Position numbers and translations under genes: made by a program. DNA of 64,000 nucleotides, taken from Casuarina equisetifolia. Its lineage: Eukaryota > Streptophyta > Magnoliopsida > Fagales > Casuarinaceae. The stretch is from assembly GCA_028551475.1 (NCBI GenBank), contig CM052361.1, forward strand, positions 7,385,501 through 7,449,500, read 5' to 3'. Each line of letters opens with the position of its first letter. Position 1 is the stretch's first letter. The notes beneath the pieces were generated by a model. That model was given only the letters and a program-made list of their open reading frames with translations, searched no databases and was not told where the DNA came from. Below, piece after piece: positions 29,873 through 41,200 of the stretch.

Positions 29873-31189
29873 GACCACCTAGGCATGAATATCTCTAATG
29901 GAATAATGAACATGCAAATAGATGTAGGGTACGGGAAATTACCGAAAGAAAAAGAAAATAGGATACGTTTGAAAGGTATTGGAAAAACACATAGTGTCAA
30001 AAGAAGACTAAATTGACTAAGGATATTGTCCCTCCTATGTGAAATGTGGTGCTTGTGTTGTTCTTGTTAATTGTTAGCTCTTCCTCTTTTACATGGCTTG
30101 GCGCAATTTTCTACATGTATTTGGAACTTCAAATAAATAATGAAGGTAATATAAATATTTTATAATCTTTAAAATAATAAATTTTAAATCTAAAAGGAAA
30201 TGCGAAAAATAGGAAGCCTAAATCTAAGACTACTTTTTCTATACATAAATGACAAAAATATCATAAATAGACTCCCTTTCAAAACTTAAAAAGCTTGAAA
30301 CTAGATGGTACAAGACCAACCTTTGAGATGCCATAAAGTATGTCTTCTACTCATGTCATGTATGTCCATGCACATTGACTCAAGGCAGTGCATAAAAAGG
30401 TCGAGAGATATTGATATTGAGCATTGATCGATTCAACCAAATGAGTTAAACCAAGTGGTAGCATGTCTTTGTGGTCCTTAAAACAATTGTAAGAAGAAAA
30501 AACAAAATTGGCATCCCAAGTGAAGGGGTGGCATACATGACATGGAAACGAAGCCCAAGTGCCACAATTTTACAGAAGGTAAGAGCAAAAATAAAAGCCA
30601 TCCCAGTGAAGTTAAATGTTGAGTCTGCTGTTTCATCTATAAAGTTTTCTGTCTATTGTTGCTTTTGTTTTATTTTGTTTTGTTTTTTTTCTTTTTTTAG
30701 AGTAATATCTATCACCTTTAACATGTTAAATATCTTGCCTTTTATTCTCTAGTTTTCTGATTATCCCTACTTACTAATTGATATAAATGACAAAGCAAAA
30801 TAAATAGGACTTACTAAGAAGGAAGAAAGGTGAGCGTGTGTAGGACGGAGAAAGGCTTGGGGTTTTGATGGGATGGAATGTCAAAGGAGACTAAAATCGT
30901 GACCTTCTTGTTTGTGCTTCCAATTGTACCCTTGAGTGAGATATTACTAGTCTTAAACAAAGCCTCAGACTCATTTTCTCCCTATCCTTAGACAATGACT
31001 TTGGTAGGTTGGGTTGTGCAACAACGGTGGGAAGAATGAAAAGATTCTACTTGGGAAATCTGGGAAAAAGGTTTGTGCAATGTTTATTGACAATTTAAGA
31101 GAGAGAAAGAGGAGGAGAAGGAGGGCCGGGGGGGTTCTTTTTCGGTTGGGGGAGGGGGGTGTTGTGTTGACTTAGGTTGTCGTCCTTTT
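29873..31189. other. SSP2 upstream region, partial block Q and unassigned DNA
   Basis: 29873-30120 matches the SSP1 upstream region. 30300-30600 is a partial block Q. 30600-31189 includes a T-rich run and a G-rich stretch (31126-31160) and has no counterpart I can find in the window. No gene is supported. Confidence 0.4.
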
Positions 31190-32340
31190 ATTTTCTTTTT
31201 CTTTTTTTTGTTTGTTTGTTACCTAAGAAATCAAGTAAAATGAATATACAATGTAGACAATTAAATGTGTATGAGAGAGAGAGTTTACATTGACCACTCT
31301 CTTACTCAATGCAATTAAGGGGAATTTTTTGCACACAAAGTACTGGAGAATAACTCACTTTCCACTTTACTCAAGTGTACGCCACCTAACAAGAGATTTC
31401 TTACAACCTAAGAAATCTAATATCATAAAACCACATATCTTGTGACAACAGGTTTACATGACCTTAACTTCAAAAGGGATCATATCATATCTACTTGTAA
31501 GACGTAATAAACTCCAGATCTTTTGCTTATATCATGCATGTTCATACACGTTAACTCAAGTGACTACATAAAAGGTTAAAAGAGATTGATGCCAGTCATT
31601 GACTCATTCAACAAAATAGGCTAATGAAAGCGATATCATGTCTTTGTTATCAAGAAAATTCAGATCAGGGGTCCCAATGGAATAACATACACAACATAGA
31701 AAGAAAAGCCAAAAAGGAAAGGATTTTATACTTTTTAGCGGTGACTGCAAAACTCTCTGTATATTAGTCCAGTTCAATACGTGGACAAAAAATTGTCCAA
31801 AAACACCTTTGATGATGATGAACAAGGGACGCCTGCGATCTGGAGTTCTTGCAGAAGGGGGAGGGCAAGGTTACAAATCCCAAAGGGATTAGCCATAGAG
31901 CTCCGGTCACCCTCATCATGAAAGAAAACAAAAAGGAAAGTAGAACATGCATGCATCTTTTGGAAGTTCCTTAGGAAGATGTTTCATAGCAAAAATAAAA
32001 TAAAAATAAAAAATCGCCCGTTTTGCTACAATTGTAATATGTGGCGTATAGGTCTTATCTCTTTCTCCATCGAATATTGATCCCATGTCACTGCCAAGTG
32101 GTTACAAGACATAGGCATTGAGCACCACGGATTGAAGAGAGTGCCCGCCAAGTCTTATTGGTTCGAAGCCCTTTCTATATCTTGTAAAATCAACGAAGAG
32201 CAATCCATGGGTCCTCAATTATCCCTTGCTTTAGACTTTCAAGGTATTCTAGTCTAAAACAGCACAGGTCATTCCAAAGGAAGTGAAATGGACCAAGTTG
32301 GCATATAAAAAGATCTTGTATGTGTGTAATAAGCAAGAGT
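31190..32340. repeat. Block Q copy
   Basis: Matches 18041-19440, including the SINE-like relic at about 31805-31950. Noncoding. Confidence 0.65.
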
Positions 32341-34640
32341 TCCATATTAGAAGATAAAATTCTTAAAGTGAAGTTTAAATGAAGAAAAAAAGACTTTTTA
32401 ATTTTTAAACTAGCTTTTGGATTGAATCTTTGAAGCTTATAATATGATATAAAAATTTAGATTGAATATACTTTATCCCATGCGACCTTGATGTTCTAGA
32501 CTAGTGGTATGGGCCTTGAAATGGCTGAGTAAGTATGAGTTGAATTTTTATGTTCTAGACTTAGAGTATAGTCAACGATTTGGCTATATGTGTATAAGTC
32601 TAGCCCACTTAGTTTTCTTGTTGTTGGGTTGTCTACTTGAGGTGGTGCCCATTTGGTTCCTTAGATGCTCCTTTGTACTTTAATTCTTTGATGTAATTGC
32701 ATTCTTTATTATGGGAACATTGCAATTTTGTTGATTTTGATTGTATTAATTCATGTATTCAATAAGAATGTTGTTATGATTCAATCTTCATATCATAACA
32801 TTTGTCTTAACTTGAATATCTTAGGTTTGAAAAGTTAAGTGTCTTGATTTAAGCCTTAGTTCAAATCTTCATAATGGTCACACATGTAAAGTTATACTCT
32901 AAATGTGTAATTGATACAATATATAAAGTGATATGATAGGATCACTTTACTTACATTCTCTCTGCACATTCTTTCTCTTCTCCTAAAATACTTTCATTTC
33001 CTCTTTCTCTAACCTTTCCCTCACGATGATTTTGGTTAAAGGCTGACTCTATTATGAGCCAAGAGCCAAGCATAAAACATACTTTAAGTGTGTTACATTA
33101 AGCTTTAATGATACTTAGTGTATAAAATAATATGTACAAGATGAGAATCTTCACACTAAAAATAAAATATTAAAGGTAAAGTGCAAATAAATAAAAAGAG
33201 TCCTTAAACCTTTAAATTAGCTTTCAAGTTAAGTTTTTAAATTTTTTGACATTATTTATTTGTTGGCCTTGTACATTTAAAAAACTTGATACATTAAAGG
33301 ATCAATTCTATAGCTCTTTTCATGCTATGGTACAAAAAAGAAAAGATTTATTGTTACTTGTATATATATATAAAAAGATAATACTCAATATAGGGCCAAG
33401 CTTTGATATTAACAAGTTGCAATCTAGATATCACTCTTCTGTGCTAAATGAACAGCCTAGAAAGTGAGATTGTGAATCCAAAACATGTCCTAAGTTCTTC
33501 CTTACTTCTCATATGTTTGCAACTTGGGGATTTCTATCTCACCCACCACAAAAGGGCATTGGAGGTGTCTAAATTTCTATCCAAGGTTATGCAACAAGAG
33601 AATTGGACATGCTTGGGAGACCATTTGGAACATCAAGGTCAATCTCAAAAGGGTTAGATGGTTATTACCATTGAGCAACAACCATTTAATCCCCTCTCTT
33701 TTAAAAACATGACGTGATATTAAGGTTGAGCATTAACTCGTTCAAGTGAATGTGTCAAATGAAGCAATAACATCTCTTTTTGAACTTGAAAACAATTTTC
33801 TTGATGGAAAGTGATTACTTATTTAGTGCCAAAATGCCACTCATTAATAAGTGACAACCACTTGCTAGATTTGATTTTTCCTCTAGAGGTAAGGATGATG
33901 TTATATTACTATCAATTTGTAAGGACCTTCAAGTATTACTTGAGTTCAAAATCATAATTAATAGTTAGAATATATATTATATTCTTTAAACACCTCAATA
34001 GTAATGCATGTAAGCTTGTTGGGACATTTGATACAACTGCATGCACTGCCAACTCCTATAGCATTTTCTAGATCAATGAGGTTTAGCTAGGGCTACCCTT
34101 GCACACATATGCTTCTTTAGATTGATTTTTTTTTTTTTTTAACATTGATCTTAAAGCTGTTGTTTACTATTGATGAGGGAATGTTTGGAGCCAATCAAGC
34201 CCAATTTATTTCCTTCTTCAGATTGATAACCTGATTGGTGTCTCACAATTTATGGCCTCTTTTGTTACGAGATACTTGTCGTTGTCTTTTTTTTTTTTCC
34301 ACCAAAAAGTACTCCCTCAAGAAAAGTCCTCTAATTTGAGATTTTTCAGATAGCAGATGAAGGCAAGTACATGGAATTGTTTGGAAGTCACTTAGAGAAC
34401 TAACAACTGACGCAGTTAGCTCTTTCGTTTTTTAGACGTACATCATACTACAATTATTTGGACGTCATCAAGTATTGCAAAAGGCAACAAAAAAGGTTTA
34501 AAAAAAAAAACATAGATCTAATTTTGGTTGCATATGAAAGCAATCAAAATAAGGCGACACAAACTCCAAACCATATAATAGACGAAACCTACATATTAAC
34601 CACTTCATGCCCTCGATAGAGCGTGCAACCTGATGCTTAT
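32341..34640. repeat. Block R copy: SSP3 3' flank, with about 600-bp insertion
   Basis: Block R as beside SSP1, but interrupted at about 32478-33080 by DNA absent from the other copies. I can identify neither terminal repeats nor an open frame in the insertion. No gene is seen. Confidence 0.5.
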
Positions 34641-34674
34641 TGTTGAACCATAGTGCTTTCAATATCAAACAACC

Positions 34675-35441
34675 TCAGGGAGGGCAGTTACGCTTGTATA
34701 GACTACATTCAAGTGGAACTTTTGGGGAAAGATAATTTCTATACGGGGAACCACGAGGACATGGCAATGCAGGTCCTCTTTTGCCTGCATCATTACCTAA
34801 AACATGATGACACAAAGATGTATCAGAATATGACCAATTTGAAGGACCCGACAAGGATATTAAACAACCCCAAGGATAACAGTTATGCCTCTACGGACAA
34901 TTTTACCTGGTACTTGAGGCGGTATTCCCTTTCAGACTGGAAAGTTCAGAATTGATGCAGGCAAAAGAATAGTTCAGAATTGCATTCAATTTTTTTCCTT
35001 AGGCTGTTTTGCCAGCACCATTGCGATAGACATATAAAGATGTATCATACTATGATCAATCTGAAGAAGCTTAAAAGCGCAACAGGGGCCAGAACAGTGA
35101 AGTTAAGATTAATGTTCTAATGGCAATTTAACTTATAGTTAAATAGCTTCAAAGCAAATAAACTCATCGCAGTTGAGGGAATCCTTCACCAACCAATGGT
35201 TGAAACAAGATGTAATCAGCATTTTACAAGGCATAAACAAGTAACAGCCATTTGAAATCAAGCTCAGTGAACTGTTTTCCATAGGCAATAATATCACTCC
35301 AATAACCAAGTATGCAGCATAGTAAATTCAAACCATCGACTAGAAATCAATGATCTCAGTACTTATTCCTCGAGTTGAAATCAAAGGAAAAATGAACAAT
35401 GTGGGGGCTAAGAGGAGACAAATAAGCAGAAAGGCCTTCAT
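34675..35441 (-). CDS. SSP3: degenerate small secreted protein gene
   Basis: Exon 1 (35363-35441) encodes the family signal peptide (MKAFLLICLLLAPTLFIFPL). The terminal exon (34675-34784) encodes a basic tail with three cysteines, ending SLYKRNCPP. The exon-2 homologue between them (about 34890-35020) is damaged: its acceptor AG is lost (GCTGGC where others have GCAGGC), and a base is missing beside its donor. Joining exon 1 directly to the terminal exon keeps phase 1 and would give 62 residues. The TATA box is retained. The gene may be a shortened functional copy or an early pseudogene. Confidence 0.4.
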
Positions 35442-35481
35442 TTTGGAAGTTAATGGTGCTAAACTAATCTACCTTGCTCTT

Positions 35482-35488
35482 ATTTATA
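35482..35488 (-). promoter_or_regulatory. TATA box of SSP3
   Basis: TATAAAT on the minus strand, 41 bp above the SSP3 ATG. Confidence 0.55.
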
Positions 35489-35540
35489 GATCACCCAAGA
35501 GTGAACATCTTATGGAATAATTGAATGCAATAGAATATTT

Positions 35541-36990
35541 TATTGACCACCATGAACTGGAGCAGCAGCACCGTTGCATGTATAGCCTAACTGAATGGTC
35601 CAAGCAGTAGTGCCATTACTTTCAAATGCAAATGAATTCTTCCCAGAACAAGCGTAGATCCTCCCGTCCTCTCCGATTAGTGGTTTCGAAAGCCTAAGTC
35701 CAGCACTTCCAGAAGAACTTGGTGCTGCAATGGAAACCACCCACCTTAAAAAATAAAACGAGAAAAAGACAAAAGAACCAAACTCAACCAAGCCTGTTAT
35801 TTCCTTAAAACATCAAAAGAGAGGTTTGTGGGAGATAAAGTGAGAATGTTTTAGAAAGAACGGGAACAATGACATAGAGAATGTGTGATTAAAATGATCC
35901 ACAAGGACCTTTTTATATACGTTCACATCTTCTAGCCTATTAAATGTGTGACGAGTTACACATTTAAGGCACAACACAAATGTGTAACAATTATGTAGAA
36001 TTGGGATGAGATATCTCAAATTGGAATGATCAAATATCCAAAACAAAGATATGTCATTCAAGGAAAATATTACAACATTAAATATAAATCATAATGGTAA
36101 TCTTATTTAATAAGGTCATACATCATTCAAGGAAACCAACAAAGGATAGCAACATTCTAAAAAACAAAGTAGCTATGGAACAATGTAGAAAATTTCTTGA
36201 AGATAAAGTATAATGACCTGGGTGTCCAATATTTGTTTATAAATTAGATGTTTATGTTAGAAAGCATGAAAGAAGTCCCTTGAGAAAATTTAATTTCTGC
36301 AAAAATTGAAAAATAGTTTTTTTTTTTTTGGTCAACTATGTAACTTTCTCTCAACTTAATGAAATTTTGTGTTTCTTGCCTACATCTCTTTCTTATCTTA
36401 TCTAGTTTATGTCAAGATTAAACTTCATCTTATTCCGTTGTATATTGAGTTAGAAATCAATCCTACAAAAATCAAAATCCATTATTCTACCTAAATTACA
36501 GCAAAGGGATTCCTTCGAAAACTGTTTAAACCTAGTTCTTGGGCTTGTGACAGAGAGACCGATCGGAAACCCTGGATTCCCTGAGAACTTCTGGAATTCC
36601 ACGGACTGGGACATGGCAGAAACCGAAGGCAAAATCAAGAGCAATAGGAGAAAGGCTTGGATCACCGGCGTTGGAAGAGTTTGTAGAGGAAGAAGGAATT
36701 TCCTTGAGGAAGAAGAGGCTTATAAGGTTTGCATGGTTTTCACCATTAGAAATTATAACGTTTCTCAACCGCTCAGTACGTGGCGGGAATGAAGCACACC
36801 GGCCGACTCATATTCGCACACATTACGTGCAGCTTCTACCGATTTGAGTAAAGTTACGAAAATAAACTAAAGAAAAAAAAAATGAAGTGAACGTGAACTG
36901 AACTTCAGCGTGTTACTGAAGAAACTCGGCAAATTATTGAAATAACAAAAAGATGGACCGGGTCGGTCAATAGAAGAAGCAGAGACGATG
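35541..36990 (-). pseudogene. GEX3 5'-end copy c (exons 1-2), start codon lost
   Basis: The exon-1 copy (36560-36671) and exon-2 copy (about 35544-35724) remain readable. Exon 1 has its full 112-bp length and would encode IQAFLLLLLILPSVSAM, but the ATG that starts GEX3 is ACG here. Exon 2 breaks off inside its last codons and runs into the SSP3 upstream region, so its donor is gone. Intron 1 has gained about 650 bp (35815-36465) of unidentified DNA. The GEX3 upstream region follows to about 36990. Confidence 0.85.
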
Positions 36991-38200
36991 GGTCGGTACC
37001 GGCTTCCACTTGGTTAGCATAAGCTTTCGTGTGGGCCTGGCTAACTTGGAGATGGGATCCTCTTTTGTTCTAAATGAACAGCTTAAAAAGCGAGATTGTG
37101 AATCTCTCCAAACCCCATCCCAAGTTCATTCACTACTTCTCATTTATTAGCAAATAGGGGATTTCTACCTTGCACACCATAGAAGGTCATTGGAGGTGTC
37201 TGAAATGCTATCCAAGGTTATGTGACAAGAAAAATGGACATGCTTGGCAGATTAATTAGGAAATCAAAGTCAATATCAAAAAGGCTAGTGGTATTACAAT
37301 TGAGCACAAGCCATTCAATCCTATCTTTTAAGCCAAAAGTTAAGGTCACTCTTTAGGTTTTTGGTCTTGAAAACAGTTTTCCTGATAAAAATGATTACTT
37401 GGTTGGTGCCAAAGTGTTGCTTATTTATTGTATAGACCAACATGAAAGTGACAACCATTTATTAGATTTAATTTTTCCTCTAGAGATAGGAATGTTGTTA
37501 CATTATTGGCAATTTTTTAGGACCTACAAGTATTACTTGATTAAAAATAATAATTAATAGTCAAAATACGTATTATATTCTTTAAACACTTCAATAGTAA
37601 TGCTTGAGGCTTGTTGCGACATTGAGACAATGACATACACCACCAACCTCCCACACCATTTTCCAGAGCATTGAGGTTTAATTGGGGCTACCGTTGCATA
37701 CATATGCTTCTTTAGATCAATTATTTTTAAGGTGATGTTATAACTTTTATTTAGTATTGATAGTGGAATGTTTGCAACCAATCGTGCCCACTTTATTTTC
37801 TTCCTTATTGACCAAATTATTATTGATAACCTTCATTGGTTCCTCACAATTTATAGCCTCTTTAGTTATGAGCTACTTGTCATTATCTTTTTTTCCAATA
37901 AGTCCTACCTCAACAAAGAAACAACAGATAAAGGCAAGTGTATGGAATTTTTTGGAAGTCCAATAAAGAACCAACCACTAGTACATCATACTACAATTCT
38001 TTGAAAGTCATTAAGTATTGAAAAAAGAAAAAGAAAAGAGAAAATTAATAAAAGGTAGGTCTAATTCTGGTTGCATATGAAAGCAATTAAAATAAGGCCA
38101 CACAAACTCCAAACCATATACTAGACAAAACCAAGTTATTAACCACTTCATGCCTTTCATAAAACAAGCAACTTGTTACTTCTTGTTAAACCACAATGAT
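36991..38200. repeat. Block R copy: SSP4 3' flank
   Basis: Joined directly to the GEX3 upstream copy without block Q. It matches the DNA beyond the 3' ends of SSP1, SSP3 and SSP5. No gene is seen. Confidence 0.6.
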
Positions 38201-38217
38201 TTTGATATCAAACAGCC

Positions 38218-41200
38218 TTAGGGATGGCACTTAGTCCTAGATGGATCACATGCTCCATCACCTAGAGGATCTTTTGAGAGGTTACAAAGTGTACGTGGAG
38301 AATCAAGAGAACACTTCACTGCTTCCACTTTATTGGTTGCAACATTACCTAAAACATGATTACATATAAAGATGTATCAAAAGATGACCAGTTTGAAGGA
38401 ACTTATCAAGATATCAAGTAACCTTAAGGATGGCAACTATGCTTGTATGAAACATAATTTTTACCTGGTGGCTTAGGTGGTGATCCATATGATAGGGGTT
38501 GATCTGGGAATGATGTTGTAACTAAACCATAATCTACTTTTATGTCCTTAGGCTTAGGTTTGCCTACACCATTGTGAGAGACTTTATAAACATGATTACA
38601 TATAAAGATGTATCAAAATATGACAAGTTTGAAGAAACTTGTTAAGATATCAAGCAACCTTAAGGATGGCAGCTATGCGTGTACAAAACACAATTTTTAC
38701 TTGGTGGCCTAGGTAGTGATCCATACGATGGTGGTTGATCTAGGATCAATGTTGTAACCAACCCAGAATCTACTTTTATGTCCTTGAGCTTTGGTTTTCT
38801 TGCACCATTGTGAGAGACTTTATAAACATGATTACATACAAAGATGTATCAAAATATGACCAATTTGAAGAAACTTATCAAGATATCAAACAACCTTAAG
38901 GATGGCAGTTATGCTTGTACGAAACACAATTTTTACCTGGTGGCCTAGGTGGTGATCCATACAATAGGGGTTGATCTGGGAATGATGTTGTAACTAAACC
39001 AGAATATGGTTTTACGTCCTTAGGCTTAGGTTCTCTTGCACCATTGTGAGAGACTTTATAAACATGATTACATTCAAAGATGTATCAAAATATGACAAGT
39101 TTGAAGAAACTTATCAAGATATCAAGCAACCTTAAGGATGGCAACTATGCCTATATGAAACACAATTTTTACTTGGTGGCCTAGGTGGTGATCCATATGA
39201 TGGGGGTTGATCTGGGAATGATGTTGTAACTAACCTAGAATATGGTTTTACGTCCTTAGGCTTAGGTTCTCTTGCACCATTGTGAGAGACTTTATAAACA
39301 TGATTACATACAAAGATGTATCAAAATATGACAAGTTTGAAGAAACTTATCAAGATATCAAGCAACCTTAAGGATGGCAACTATGCCTGTATGAAACACA
39401 ATTTTTACCTGGTGGCCTAGGTGGTGATCCATACGATGGGGGTTGATCTGGGAATGATGTTGTAACTAACCCAAAATTTACTTTTACATCCTTAGGCTTA
39501 GGTTTGCCTACACCATTGTGAGAGACTTTATAAACATGATTATATACAAAGATGTATCAAAATATGACAAGTTTGAAGAAACTTATCAAGATATCAAACA
39601 ACATTAAGGATGGCAACTATGCCTGTATGAAACACAATTTTTACCTGGTGGCCTAGGTGGCGATCCATACGATGGGGGTTGATCTGGGAATGATGTTGTA
39701 ACTAACCCAAAATTTACTTTTACATCCTTAGGCTTAGGTTTGCCTACACCATTGTGAGAGACTTTATAAACATGATTATATACAAAGATGTATCAAAATA
39801 TGACTAGTTTGAATAAACTTATCAAGATATCAAGCAACCTTAAGGATGGAAGCTATGCTTGTATGAAACACAATTTTTACCTGGTGGCCTAGGTGGTGAT
39901 CCATACGATGGGGGTTGATCTGGGAATGATGTTGTAACTAACCTAGAATTTGCTTTTACGTCCTTAGGCTTAAGTTTGCCTACACCATTGTGAGAGACTT
40001 TATAAACATGATCACATACAAAGATACATCAAAATATGACCAGTTTAAAGAAACTTATCAAGATATTAAGCGACCTTAAGGATGGCAGCTATGCTTGTAC
40101 GGAGCACAATTTTTACCTGGTGGCCTAGGTGGTGATCCATACGATAGTGGTTGATCTAGGATCAATGTTGTAACCAACCCAGAATCTACTTTTATGTCCT
40201 TAAGCTTTGGTTTTCTTGCACCATTGTGAGAGACTTTATAAACATGATTACATACAAAGATGTATCAAAATATGACAAGTTTGAAGAAACTTATCAAGAT
40301 ATTAAGCAACCTTAAGGATGGCAACTATGCTTGTATGAAACACAATTTTTACCTGGTGGCCTAGGTGGCGATCCATACGATGGGGGTTGATCTGGGAATG
40401 ATGTTGTAACTAACCCAAAATTTACTTTTACATCCTTAGGCTTAGGTTTGCCTACACCATTGTGAGAGACTTTATAAACATGATTATATACAAAGATGTA
40501 TCAAAATATGACTAGTTTGAATAAACTTATCAAGATATCAAGCAACCTTAAGGATGGAAGCTATGCTTGTATGAAACACAATTTTTACCTGGTGGCCTAG
40601 GTGGTGATCCATACGATGGGGGTTGATCTGGGAATGATGTTGTAACTAACCCAGAATTTGCTTTTACGTCCTTAGGCTTAAGTTTGCCTACACCATTGTG
40701 AGAGACTTTATAAACATGATCACATACAAAGATACATCAAAATATGACCAGTTTAAAGAAACTTATCAAGATATTAAACGACCTTAAGGATGGCAGCTAT
40801 GCTTGTATGGAGCACAATTTTTACCTGGTGGCCTAGGTGGTGATCCATACGATGGTGGTTCATCTGGGATCAATGTTGTAACCAACCCAGAATCTACTTT
40901 TATGTCCTTAAGCTTTGGTTTTCTTGCACCATTGTGAGAGACTTTATAAACATGATTACATACAAAGATGTATCAAAATATGACAAGTTTGAAGAAACTT
41001 ATCAAGATATCAAGCAACCTTAAGGATGGCAACTATGCTTGTATGAAACATAATTTTTACCTGGTGGCCTAGGTGGTGATCCATACGATGGGGGTTGATC
41101 TGGGAATGATGTTGTAACTAACCCAAAATTTACTTTTACATCCTTAGGCTTAGGTTTGCCTACACCATTGTGAGAGACTTTATAAACATGATTATATACA

